DNA of 64,000 bases. It comes from Zobellella maritima. GTDB taxonomy: Bacteria; Pseudomonadota; Gammaproteobacteria; Enterobacterales; Aeromonadaceae. Position numbers and translations under genes: made by a program. Positions 56,461 to 64,000 of this stretch are shown here, piece after piece (within the stretch, counting starts at the first letter, position 1; every line of letters starts with the position of its first letter). The DNA lies in contig NZ_QCZE01000002.1 in assembly GCF_003075035.1 (NCBI RefSeq), forward strand, positions 1 to 64,000. Reading direction: 5' to 3'. The notes under the pieces are model-generated. The model saw nothing but the letters and a program-made list of their open reading frames with translations. It had not been told where the DNA came from and searched no databases.

Positions 56461-57766
56461 GTTAATTCCATTGTGGATGTTTATCATCCTGTTTGTATTC
56501 GTGTTTCTCGGTATTCCCGTGGCGCTGTCATTGATAGTCACCTCGGTAATTTTTGGTTTTTTCACCTTTGGCGATCTGCTGTTTAGTCAGCTTTATGGCG
56601 CCATATTGCATACCGCATCAAACTTCACGCTGTCGTCCATTCCGTTGTTTATTTTAATGGGCGCCATCCTGGAGAAAACGGGTCTTGCGCTCCGGCTGTT
56701 TCAGGCATTGCAACTGTGGTTTGGTCGTCTACCCGGCGGTCTGGCGCTGTCTACCATAGTGATGTGTGCCATCTTTGCCGCCGCTTCGGGAGTGGTAGGC
56801 GCGGTGGAAATCGTCGTGGGCATGATGGCCCTGCCCGCCATGGCCAAATATAAATACAACAAGGGACTGATGGCGGGTACCGTCTGTGCCGGCGGTTCTC
56901 TCGGTACCATCATACCGCCTTCCATTGTGGTGGTGGTTTATGCCTCTATGGCCCAGTTGTCGATTGGGCAGTTGTTTGCGGCCAGTCTGATCCCCGGTGT
57001 GATGATGGTTGCTTTCTTCATGATCTATATGGTTGTCGCCTGTTATTTCAAGAAAGACCTGGGGCCGGCGGTGATACTGGAACAGGAAGTGGCATTGTCA
57101 GAAAAACTGCTGATTACTGCCAAGGCCATCTTGCCTCCCCTGCTGTTGATCAGCTCGGTACTGGGTTCTCTGCTACTGGGTATCGCATCACCGACAGAGG
57201 CGGCTGCGGTAGGCGCTGCCGGTGCGGCACTCATTGCCCTAGTTTTTCGTGAGTTGTCCTGGCCCAGTTTTATCGGTGCCCTGAAAACCACGATACAGAT
57301 TACCGCCATGATCATGATGATTGTGGTTGGCGGAACCATGTTCACCAGTATCTTCGCGGTTTCCGGCGGCGGCTGGATGATAGTCGATATGATTAACAGC
57401 CTGGATATCGGTGTCTATCAGCTTACCTTTATACTGATGGCGGTAATCTTTCTGGCCGGTTTCGTGCTGGACTGGATCTCAATTGTGCTGATTTTTGTAC
57501 CTATCTTCACGCCACTTATAAAAATGGCCGGCATAGATCCTATCTGGTTCGCGGTGATGTTTATGGTGGTGATACAGACTTCCTATCTGACTCCACCAAT
57601 GGCACCTTCGATTTTTTATCTGAAGTCCATAGCACCGAATGATATGACATACAGGCACATGTACCAGGGGGTGATGCCCTTCGTTATCCTGCAGTTACTG
57701 GTCTTGTTGTCGGTGGTGGTATTTCCGATGGCGGCAACCTACCTGCCCAGCTTGATAACTAATTAA
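56453..57766 (+). CDS. TRAP transporter large membrane subunit (DctM)
   Basis: A 437-aa protein of the DctM family with about 12 to 13 hydrophobic segments and the typical IPLFILMGAILEKTGLA, GTIIPPSIVVVVYASM and ASPTEAAAVGAAGA motifs. It forms the Na+-driven channel with DctQ. The operon ends at the terminator 57770. Confidence 0.94.
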   Translation: MAELIPLWMFIILFVFVFLGIPVALSLIVTSVIFGFFTFGDLLFSQLYGAILHTASNFTLSSIPLFILMGAILEKTGLALRLFQALQLWFGRLPGGLALSTIVMCAIFAAASGVVGAVEIVVGMMALPAMAKYKYNKGLMAGTVCAGGSLGTIIPPSIVVVVYASMAQLSIGQLFAASLIPGVMMVAFFMIYMVVACYFKKDLGPAVILEQEVALSEKLLITAKAILPPLLLISSVLGSLLLGIASPTEAAAVGAAGAALIALVFRELSWPSFIGALKTTIQITAMIMMIVVGGTMFTSIFAVSGGGWMIVDMINSLDIGVYQLTFILMAVIFLAGFVLDWISIVLIFVPIFTPLIKMAGIDPIWFAVMFMVVIQTSYLTPPMAPSIFYLKSIAPNDMTYRHMYQGVMPFVILQLLVLLSVVVFPMAATYLPSLITN

Positions 57767-57769
57767 AAT

Positions 57770-57794
57770 AATGGCGCCAGCAAGGCGCCATTTT
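57770..57794. terminator. Terminator between dctM and rsuA
   Basis: AATGGCGCC pairs with GGCGCCATT across AGCAA, followed by TTT and preceded by A-rich sequence. It lies between convergent dctM and rsuA and can serve both. Confidence 0.85.
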
Positions 57795-57808
57795 CATGAG
57801 GGGTATAC

Positions 57809-58495
57809 CTATATGCTGGCGATTTCTTCTTCGGTCAGGTGTCGCCACTGACCGGGCTCCAGGTTGTCATCCAGCCGGATATCTCCGATCTGAAGCCGGT
57901 GCAGGCTTTCAACGTGGTTGCCGACGGCGGCAAACATGCGCTTAACCTGATGGTATTTGCCTTCCTGTATGGTCAGCAGGACCCGGGTCGGGGTGATGGT
58001 TTCAAGGGTGGCGGGAAGCGTGGCCTTGTCTTCGCCATGGAGCATCACACCTTCGGCAAAACGTTGGGAGACATCGCTCGCCAGCGGCTCGGACAGGTCG
58101 ACCTGGTAGACCTTATTGCAGGCTTTTTTGGGGGAGCGCAGGCGATGCGACCATTGGCCGTCATCGGTGAGCAGCAACAGACCCGTGGTATCCACATCCA
58201 GTCGGCCGGCACACTGCAGACCGCGACACAGTTCGGGTGGCAGCAGCCGCAGTACACAGGGATAGTTTTCATCCTGAGTGGCGCTGATGTAGCCGGCGGG
58301 CTTGTGTAACAGCAGGTAGCGTGCGGACGGCGCGCTCAGCAGTCGACCTTCGAGACGTACTTCCTGGTCGTTGATTTGCAGGTCGCTCTTTTTGACGACT
58401 ATGCCATCGACGGTGACGTCACCCCGATGCAGGGCTTTTTTGGCTACAGAACGGGTCAGGCCGGTGCTTTCACATAAAAAACGATCGAGGCGCAT
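57809..58495 (-). CDS. rsuA: 16S rRNA pseudouridine(516) synthase RsuA
   Basis: Modifies U516 of 16S rRNA. The 228-aa protein has an N-terminal S4 domain (RLDRFLCESTGLTRSVAKKA), the catalytic aspartate in GRLDVDTTGLLLLTDDG and the KYHQVKRMFAAVGNHV motif. The frame extends to 58675 but ATG 58495 is the family start. It sits between the TRAP genes and their likely regulator, so it is not itself catabolic. Confidence 0.94.
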   Translation of the reverse strand: MRLDRFLCESTGLTRSVAKKALHRGDVTVDGIVVKKSDLQINDQEVRLEGRLLSAPSARYLLLHKPAGYISATQDENYPCVLRLLPPELCRGLQCAGRLDVDTTGLLLLTDDGQWSHRLRSPKKACNKVYQVDLSEPLASDVSQRFAEGVMLHGEDKATLPATLETITPTRVLLTIQEGKYHQVKRMFAAVGNHVESLHRLQIGDIRLDDNLEPGQWRHLTEEEIASI

Positions 58496-58511
58496 TAAAT
58501 TTCCAGTGTTG

Positions 58512-59171
58512 TCAGCAATCCTGTTGCTGCTGTTGATGTAGTAGGGCGACGATATCATCGGCCGCAACCAGAATGTGACGTCGCAGCAGGTCGCAGGCGG
58601 CGGCGATATCGCCACGGCGGCACAGTTCCAGCAGTTCCCGGTGCTCTGCCTCGGCTTTGTGTACGCCGGCGGCATGCAGTAAGTGAATCCGGATATAACG
58701 GTCGGACTGGGTGTTCAGCTGGGTGATCAGTGCCATGGTTTCCGGTTTTTCAGCGGCCTCGTAGAGGGCCCGGTGAAAGGCGAAGTTATGATCGCTCCAG
58801 TGATCAATCTGGCTTGAGGTATCCAGCAGATGATCCAGTTCAATTAACAGGGTTTCTGCGTTATCCAGCTGCTCCTTGGTCAATCTGGGAATGGCCGCCG
58901 CCAGGATGTGACATTCCAGCAACACCCGCAGCTCAAACAGTTCCAGGATCTTGGGGGCCGACAGCTCGGTGGCGTAGGCGCCCTTATGGGCTTCGAATTC
59001 CACCAGCCCTTCCGCTTCCAGGGTGAGCAGCGCCTCGCGCACCGGTATACGGCTGACATTGAACTCCTTTGCCAAGGCATCCTGGCGCAGGGCCGAACCG
59101 CCTTTTATTTCACCGCGCAGGATCTTGGTCCTGACGGCGTCGGCGACAAATTGCGTTCTGGTTTTGTGCAT
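58512..59171 (-). CDS. GntR family (FCD) regulator of the hydroxyproline island
   Basis: A 219-aa repressor-type regulator with an N-terminal winged helix (residues about 7-72, LAKEFNVSRIPVREALLTLE) and an FCD effector domain (about 85-210) that keeps the metal-binding histidine pattern (HNFAFHRALYEAA, EHRELL). Such proteins typically bind an organic acid. Next to TRAP and catabolic genes, it probably recognises the palindrome at 49304-49322. It starts at ATG 59171, 15 nt upstream of rsuA's start. Confidence 0.88.
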   Translation of the reverse strand: MHKTRTQFVADAVRTKILRGEIKGGSALRQDALAKEFNVSRIPVREALLTLEAEGLVEFEAHKGAYATELSAPKILELFELRVLLECHILAAAIPRLTKEQLDNAETLLIELDHLLDTSSQIDHWSDHNFAFHRALYEAAEKPETMALITQLNTQSDRYIRIHLLHAAGVHKAEAEHRELLELCRRGDIAAACDLLRRHILVAADDIVALLHQQQQQDC

Positions 59172-59208
59172 ATCATTCCTGGCAAAGGTGTTGTTGGTGG
59201 GGCGGTGA

Positions 59209-59859
59209 TTATGCTAGTTCGTCGGGTGTTGTTGCAGTGATGGCTTCATCATCGCCCTGCAGCAGCCATTCTCCGAGGATTTCCTTGACCTTGTCCAGCC
59301 CAGTACCTTTGAGTGAACTGAAGGCTTCAACCTGGATATCGCCACCGAATACGGTGACCGCTTCGCGTACCTTGAGGACCTCGGCCTTGCGGGCGCCGGA
59401 CTTGAGCTTGTCACATTTGGTCAGCAGCGCCAGCACCGGCAGCTTGCTTTCGCAGGCCCACTGCAGCAACTGCTGATCGATGTCCTTGAGCGGATGACGA
59501 ATGTCCATCAGCACCACCAGACCCTTGAGGCTGTCGCGTTTCTGCAGGTATTCCGACAGGGCCTCCTGCCACTTCAGCTTCATTTCTTCCGGCACCTTGG
59601 CATAGCCATAGCCGGGCAGGTCGATAAGCCGCTTGCCTTCACTCAATTCAAAGACGTTGATGAGCTGGGTTCGACCAGGGGTTTTACTGGTTCTTGCTAG
59701 ACTTTTCTGCTGTGTTATTGTGTTCAAAGCAGATGATTTGCCAGCATTTGACCTTCCTGCAAACGCAATCTCTATTCCGGTGTCTTCCGGCATATGTTTG
59801 ATATTGGGCGCGCTGGTGATAAAGCGGGCGACTTGAAAATTTATCTGCTTGCTATTCAA
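59209..59859 (-). CDS. engB: Ribosome biogenesis GTPase EngB (YsxC/YihA)
   Basis: Small essential GTPase for 50S subunit assembly. The 216-aa protein has G1 [10 protein letters not shown]3 [12 protein letters not shown]4 TKCDK and G5 FSSLKG. It is divergent from cytochrome c4. In enterics it lies just behind polA-spf; here about 17 kb separate them. Confidence 0.96.
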   Translation of the reverse strand: MNSKQINFQVARFITSAPNIKHMPEDTGIEIAFAGRSNAGKSSALNTITQQKSLARTSKTPGRTQLINVFELSEGKRLIDLPGYGYAKVPEEMKLKWQEALSEYLQKRDSLKGLVVLMDIRHPLKDIDQQLLQWACESKLPVLALLTKCDKLKSGARKAEVLKVREAVTVFGGDIQVEAFSSLKGTGLDKVKEILGEWLLQGDDEAITATTPDELA

Positions 59860-59887
59860 TGTTAAATCCCCGTGGTTCTGAACCAGC

Positions 59888-59918
59888 CTTGCTTACTTTC
59901 TCGCAAATTTGTGTAAAA
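59888..59918 (+). promoter_or_regulatory. Candidate promoter of the cytochrome c4 gene
   Basis: TTGCTT (59888-59893) and TAAAAT (59913-59918) are separated by 19 bp, about 85 nt before the start codon. The spacing is longer than ideal. Confidence 0.35.
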
Positions 59919-60001
59919 TGGTGCCGTTTTCTAAGTCGCATTGTAACATGCCCCATCAGGTATGTGATCTGGAAGCTATTACAACGAGAAGTCGGAACAT
60001 C

Positions 60002-60619
60002 ATGAAAAAAATTGTCTTCACGCTAGCCTTAATGCTCGGAGTCGTCGGTGTAGCACAGGCTCAGGGCGATGCCGAAGCCGGCAAAGCCAAGGCCGCTACC
60101 TGCGTCGCCTGTCATGGTGCTGATGGTAACAGCCCTACCGACATGTATCCCAAGCTGGCTGGCCAGCATGCCAGCTATCTGGAAAAACAGTTAGTCGAAT
60201 TTAAGTCCGCCGCCAGCGGTGGTGCTGGTCGTAGTAATGCCATCATGGCCGGTATGGTGATGCCCCTGTCCGAACAGGACATGGCTGATCTGGCTGCCTA
60301 TTTTGCCAGCGAATCCGTCACGCCAGTTGCCGTATCGGAAGACGTGATCGAACAGGGGGCCGCCTTGTATCAGGGAGGTGACATAGAGCGCGGCATTACC
60401 GCCTGTATCGCTTGCCATGGTCCCCGTGGCGAAGGCTTGGAATCAGCCAAGTTCCCGCGTATTTCCGGTCAGCATCCGGCCTATGTGGCTGCTCAGCTGA
60501 AGGCATTCCGTGCCGGTGAGCGGGATAATGACCCCAACGGCATGATGCGCGATATCGCCAAAAAACTGACCGATCAGGATATCGAAATCCTGTCTCAGTA
60601 TGTAGTTGGTTTACGCTAA
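60002..60619 (+). CDS. Diheme cytochrome c4
   Basis: Periplasmic electron carrier to cbb3 or other oxidases. The 205-aa precursor has a signal peptide (cleavage after AQA near residue 20) and two homologous heme domains, with CVACH near 34 and CIACH near 133. Each has a distal Met region (MVMPLSEQDMADL and GMMRDIAKKLTDQD). ATG 60002 is chosen over the longer frame to 59909. Divergent from engB, as in many relatives. Confidence 0.95.
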   Translation: MKKIVFTLALMLGVVGVAQAQGDAEAGKAKAATCVACHGADGNSPTDMYPKLAGQHASYLEKQLVEFKSAASGGAGRSNAIMAGMVMPLSEQDMADLAAYFASESVTPVAVSEDVIEQGAALYQGGDIERGITACIACHGPRGEGLESAKFPRISGQHPAYVAAQLKAFRAGERDNDPNGMMRDIAKKLTDQDIEILSQYVVGLR

Positions 60620-60624
60620 CACCG

Positions 60625-60647
60625 AAGGGGGCATATGCCCCCTTGTT
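60625..60647 (+). terminator. Terminator of the cytochrome c4 gene
   Basis: AAGGGGGC and GCCCCCTT form a perfect 8-bp stem with loop ATAT, followed by GTTT. It lies five bases after the stop and just before the methyltransferase gene. Confidence 0.7.
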
Positions 60648-60660
60648 TCCTGGTTTGCCC

Positions 60661-61323
60661 ATGCAATGTCAGTCTAGCTACTTGTTGTGTCCCCTCTGCG
60701 ATCATTCCGGAACTTCCCCTTTCTGGCAGGACAAAACCCGAGATTATTACCGTTGCGACCGCTGCCGGCTGATTTTTGTCGATCCCGCTCAACGGCTGGA
60801 TGCGAATGCGGAAAAAGCCGTTTACGATATCCATCAGAATGATCCCGGCGATCCCGGCTATCGGCGTTTTCTGGCACGCCTGGCCGAGCCGTTGACGGCC
60901 CGGCTGGCGGCAGGCAGCCGGGGCCTGGATTTTGGCTGTGGCCCGGGTCCGGCACTGGCCCAGATGATGGGGGAGGTTGGTTTCTCCACCCGGACCTATG
61001 ATCCCTATTATGCACCTTATTCCGAGCACCTGGAGCAGACCTATGATTTTGTCACCTGCACCGAGGCGATCGAGCATTTTTATCAACCGGGCAAAGAATG
61101 GCAGCGCCTGCTGGGCTTGCTCAAGCCCGGTGGCTGGCTTGGACTGATGACCAAGCTGGCCTTGGGCAAAGATGCCTTTGCCAACTGGCACTACAAACAG
61201 GACCCCACCCACGTCAGTTTTTTCAGCCGGGAAACCTTCCACTGGCTGGCGGCGCGGGATGGGCTGAGCATCGTCATCATTGGTGCCGATGTGATATTAC
61301 TGCAAAAACCGGAGTCCGTATGA
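60661..61323 (+). CDS. Class I SAM-dependent methyltransferase with zinc ribbon
   Basis: A 220-aa protein with an N-terminal zinc-ribbon-like pair (CPLC then CDRCRLIF) and a class I methyltransferase core with LDFGCGPGPAL (motif I, near 90), CTEAIEHF and LLKPGGWLGLMT. The substrate is unknown. TTG 60643 is an alternative start; neither has a good ribosome-binding site. It overlaps yihI by 4 nt and begins the yihI-DUF2489-hemN run. Confidence 0.88.
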   Translation: MQCQSSYLLCPLCDHSGTSPFWQDKTRDYYRCDRCRLIFVDPAQRLDANAEKAVYDIHQNDPGDPGYRRFLARLAEPLTARLAAGSRGLDFGCGPGPALAQMMGEVGFSTRTYDPYYAPYSEHLEQTYDFVTCTEAIEHFYQPGKEWQRLLGLLKPGGWLGLMTKLALGKDAFANWHYKQDPTHVSFFSRETFHWLAARDGLSIVIIGADVILLQKPESV

Positions 61324-61883
61324 CACGTATCAAGAAGACCCGTACCCCGGGTCAAATCGGTTCCCGCAAGGAAAGTCGCGAAAGTGCCGATCAAAGCAGG
61401 GAGCGCAAGCGCAAGGCCAAACGCAAGGGCCTGGCCCCCGGTTCCCGTCATAATACGGAATCGGGTTCTGGCCAGGGCGGCGGTGCCAAGGCTGCCCAGG
61501 ATCCCCGTCTGGGCTCCAAAAAACCGATTGCCCTGATCAAGGGTGAACAGCCAGCAGCGGTAGCCCAGCAAGCCAGGCCCAAGGCCGAGAAAGTAACGGT
61601 GCCGGCGCTCGAGCTGACCCCCGAGCAGGAACTGGAGCAGCTGGAAAACAACGAGCGACTCAACGCGCTGCTGGATCGAGTAGAGGCCGGCGACAAGCTG
61701 AACAAGGACGACACCCTCTGGCTGGACAAGACCCTGGCCCGCCATCAGCAGCTGTTGGAGCAACTGGGCCTGCTGGACGAAGACGACACGGAAGCCGGGG
61801 ATGAGCCCGATGATCTGTGGAACCGTTTTATGGACGCAGAGTTTGATCCTGCTCAATACCAGGAGAAAAAAGACAAGTCATGA
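61320..61883 (+). CDS. yihI: YihI, GTPase-activating protein of Der
   Basis: Stimulates GTP hydrolysis by Der (EngA) and so tunes 50S assembly. The 187-aa, highly charged protein starts MTRIKKTRTPGQIGSRKESR, has the basic RKRKAKRKGLAPGSRH region and the C-terminal LNALLDRVEAGDKLNKDD helix. Overlaps the methyltransferase (ATGA) and DUF2489 (ATGA). Confidence 0.94.
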   Translation: MTRIKKTRTPGQIGSRKESRESADQSRERKRKAKRKGLAPGSRHNTESGSGQGGGAKAAQDPRLGSKKPIALIKGEQPAAVAQQARPKAEKVTVPALELTPEQELEQLENNERLNALLDRVEAGDKLNKDDTLWLDKTLARHQQLLEQLGLLDEDDTEAGDEPDDLWNRFMDAEFDPAQYQEKKDKS

Positions 61884-62338
61884 TCTCCCCCTGGCTAATC
61901 GCCGCCCTCATGGGCGGCGTTATTATCGTAGGCCTGGCCGGCTATGCCGGCGTCCTGTTGGCCCGGCTAAAACAACAACAGCAGCGTCGCGAACAGGCGA
62001 TTGCCCGGCGCAACGCCCGTATTCTCGACAGCATACGGGTGATTGCCGCTGCGGTGCGGGATGAGCAGTGCAATCCGTCCGAGGGGGCGATACGCCTGAC
62101 CAACCTGCTCGATACCCTGCAGTTTCGTCAGCCGAGAGACTTTACCAGCGAGTATCCCGGCCTCTATGGTCTGTACGACAAGGTAAAGCATATGCCGACC
62201 CACGAGGCCCGCAAGCAATACAAGCGCAATGAAATCATGCGTATGGACCTGGACCGGGCCGGTTTTGAACATGAATTGGAAGGGCAGATAAAGACAGAGG
62301 TAGCACTGCTGGCGACCCTGGAGCTGTCCGACCGATAA
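61880..62338 (+). CDS. DUF2489 family membrane-anchored protein
   Basis: A 152-aa protein with one N-terminal membrane segment (about residues 5-28), a coiled coil (30-48) and a small helical domain with RDEQCNPSEGAIRLTNLLD. This matches the DUF2489 family usually found between yihI and hemN. Function unknown. Confidence 0.9.
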   Translation: MISPWLIAALMGGVIIVGLAGYAGVLLARLKQQQQRREQAIARRNARILDSIRVIAAAVRDEQCNPSEGAIRLTNLLDTLQFRQPRDFTSEYPGLYGLYDKVKHMPTHEARKQYKRNEIMRMDLDRAGFEHELEGQIKTEVALLATLELSDR

Positions 62339-62354
62339 GCTATCGGAGACGGAC

Positions 62355-63725
62355 ATGTCGCTACAGATTGAATGGGACCAGGGGTTAATCGAAAAATACA
62401 ACTACTCGGGTCCCAGATACACCTCCTACCCGACGGCGCTTGAATTCAACGAATCCTTTGGCATGGCGGAATTCGGTGCTGCCGTCGGTCGCTACCCGGA
62501 TCGGCCACTATCCCTCTATGTGCATATCCCGTTCTGCCACAAGCTCTGTTATTACTGCGGCTGCAATAAGGTCATCACCCGTCACCAGGGCAAGGCCGAC
62601 ACCTATCTGGATTTTCTCGAACGGGAAATAGAAACCCTGGCGCCCCGCTTTGCCGGCCGCACCGTGACTCAGTTGCACTGGGGCGGCGGTACGCCCACCT
62701 TCCTTAGCGAGCCACAGATCCGCCGCCTGACTGGCCTGCTGCGCAGCCACTTCCACTTTGCCGAACAGGGCGAGTTCAGTATCGAGATCGACCCGCGGGA
62801 AATCGAACTGGATGTGCTGGCGCTGCTCAGGCGGGAAGGCTTCAACCGCATCAGCCTGGGGGTACAGGACTTCAACAAGGAGGTGCAGCAGGTCGTCAAT
62901 CGGGAGCAGGATAACGACTTTATCAAGGCGCTGGTGCTGCGCGCCCGGGAGCTGGGTTTTGTATCCACCAACCTGGATCTGATCTACGGCCTACCGCTGC
63001 AGACGCCGGAAAGCTTTCACCATACCCTGGAGCAGATAGTGGCCCTGTCACCGGACAGGCTATCGGTGTTCAACTATGCCCATTTGCCCGGTCGCTTCCC
63101 GGCCCAGCGCAAGCTGAATGAGGCGGACATACCCAAGCCGGCCCGGAAGCTGGCCATGTTGCAGGATACCATCGGCTACCTGACCGCCGAGGGGTACCAG
63201 TTTATCGGCATGGATCATTTCGCCAAGCCGGACGACAGCCTGGCGGTGGCCCAGCGCCAGGGCCAGCTGCACCGTAATTTCCAAGGCTATACCACCCAGG
63301 GTGACTGTGATCTGCTGGGGCTGGGGGTGTCGGCGATCAGCATGATCGGCGATGCCTATTCCCAGAACCATAAAGATCTCAAGCGTTACTACGGGCAACT
63401 GGACAAACTGGGCCATGCCCAGTGGCAGGGTTATGCCCTGAACCAGGATGACTGCCTGCGCCGGGATCTGATCAAGACCCTGATCTGTAACTTCGAACTG
63501 GATTTTGCCCCGCTGGAGCAGGCTTACAACATCAACTTTGCCGACTACTTCGCCGAAGATATCCGCCTGATGCAGACCTTTGTCGACGACGGCCTGGTGG
63601 AGCTTTCCGCCGATCGCCTCTCGGTCCCGCCCAGGGGACGGCTGTTGATCCGCAATATCTGCATGTGCTTCGACGTACATCTGCGTCGCCCGGCCCGGTT
63701 GCAGCAGTTCTCAAGGGTGATTTAA
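62355..63725 (+). CDS. hemN: Oxygen-independent coproporphyrinogen III dehydrogenase
   Basis: Radical-SAM enzyme of anaerobic heme synthesis. The 456-aa protein has the cluster motif CHKLCYYCGC (C61, C65, C68, with C70), the SAM-binding GGGTPTFL, and the family tail RGRLLIRNICMCFD. It complements the hem genes at 14.6-18.5 kb. Last gene of the run. Confidence 0.96.
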   Translation: MSLQIEWDQGLIEKYNYSGPRYTSYPTALEFNESFGMAEFGAAVGRYPDRPLSLYVHIPFCHKLCYYCGCNKVITRHQGKADTYLDFLEREIETLAPRFAGRTVTQLHWGGGTPTFLSEPQIRRLTGLLRSHFHFAEQGEFSIEIDPREIELDVLALLRREGFNRISLGVQDFNKEVQQVVNREQDNDFIKALVLRARELGFVSTNLDLIYGLPLQTPESFHHTLEQIVALSPDRLSVFNYAHLPGRFPAQRKLNEADIPKPARKLAMLQDTIGYLTAEGYQFIGMDHFAKPDDSLAVAQRQGQLHRNFQGYTTQGDCDLLGLGVSAISMIGDAYSQNHKDLKRYYGQLDKLGHAQWQGYALNQDDCLRRDLIKTLICNFELDFAPLEQAYNINFADYFAEDIRLMQTFVDDGLVELSADRLSVPPRGRLLIRNICMCFDVHLRRPARLQQFSRVI

Positions 63726-63759
63726 TACCTCACTAAAAACGCGTAGAGGGGCATGGGCC

Positions 63760-64000
63760 CTATGCCTGCCCCTGGCTTCCAGAGGAGGCACGGACGATCA
63801 GCTGTGGGCGGGGGCCTCTAACGATGGTGCGCTTTCCTTTACCGTTGATGTGTTCCAGCAGCAGTGCGATGGCCTGGGCGGAGATATCTTCCAGGTGCAA
63901 ATTCACGGCCGTCAGCGGCGGCTGGCATTGCTGTGCCCGTAGGCCATCGTAGCGGGTGACCACCCTGACGTCTTCCGGTATCCGCCGGCCGGCCTGCCGC
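63760..64000 (-). CDS. LacI family transcriptional regulator, C-terminal part
   Basis: Reading from the right edge, the frame gives IPEDVRVVTRYDGLRAQQC, then PPLTAVNLHLEDISAQAIALL and a short tail, the periplasmic-binding-like C-terminus of LacI/GalR regulators. The N-terminal DNA-binding part lies outside the window. Its sugar or effector cannot be told from this piece. Confidence 0.85.
   Translation of the reverse strand, partial: RQAGRRIPEDVRVVTRYDGLRAQQCQPPLTAVNLHLEDISAQAIALLLEHINGKGKRTIVRGPRPQLIVRASSGSQGQA

Noticed and set aside
1-64000. CRISPR arrays, insertion sequences, prophage genes
   Set aside because: No regularly spaced repeats, transposase, or phage structural genes are seen; the only recombinase is housekeeping XerC.

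Overview
The window is a gene-dense stretch of a gammaproteobacterial chromosome. Several things point to a marine or halotolerant member of the Aeromonadales (Oceanimonas/Oceanisphaera/Zobellella-like): the 5S-tRNA-Thr-5S tail of an rRNA operon, an intact ilvL-ilvGMEDA operon divergent from comM, hemCDXY divergent from cyaA, the regulatory RNAs Spot 42 and RyhB, and a seven-gene Mrp Na+/H+ antiporter. The genus is inferred from gene content and order, not proven. I see no phage, insertion sequence or CRISPR array.

Layout. 1-400: end of an rRNA operon. 0.6-4.2 kb: ccoG, srkA, dsbA and a small unknown gene. 4.2-12.7 kb: comM, and divergently the branched-chain amino acid operon with its attenuator. 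12.8-14.5 kb: a urea-transporter-like gene and a beta-hydroxyacid dehydrogenase. 14.6-21.6 kb: hemCDXY and cyaA from a shared CRP-type promoter region, then cyaY. 21.6-28.6 kb: lptM-lysA-dapF-DUF484-xerC-yigB-uvrD. 28.8-38.8 kb: exporters, an AraC regulator, rarD, recQ, a c-type cytochrome, selO, eamA, a preQ1 riboswitch with yhhQ, then a Fur-controlled RyhB RNA and elbB. 39.1-42.0 kb: polA followed by Spot 42 RNA. 42.4-48.2 kb: mrpABCDEFG. 48.2-59.2 kb: a catabolic island for trans-4-hydroxy-L-proline, with its own TRAP transporter and GntR regulator. 59.2-63.7 kb: engB, cytochrome c4, a methyltransferase, yihI, DUF2489 and hemN. The right edge cuts a LacI-type regulator.

In enteric bacteria srkA-dsbA-polA-spf-engB-yihI-hemN is one compact neighbourhood. 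Here it is split into three blocks separated by the ilv/hem/uvrD region and by the mrp plus hydroxyproline regions. The hydroxyproline island encodes a complete route: epimerase (48.2 kb), D-hydroxyproline oxidase (49.4 kb), pyrroline-hydroxy-carboxylate deaminase (52.2 kb) and semialdehyde dehydrogenase (53.1 kb), yielding 2-oxoglutarate. A perfect 19-bp palindrome lies between the two divergent halves and is the likely regulator site.

The least explained items are two dispersed structured intergenic repeats (9037-9140 and 26305-26429), which share a 35-nt core but have different self-complementary arms, and a duplicated, truncated 5' copy of mrpG translationally overlapping the real mrpG. 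The two 5S copies also show a fully rewritten but still paired helix I.
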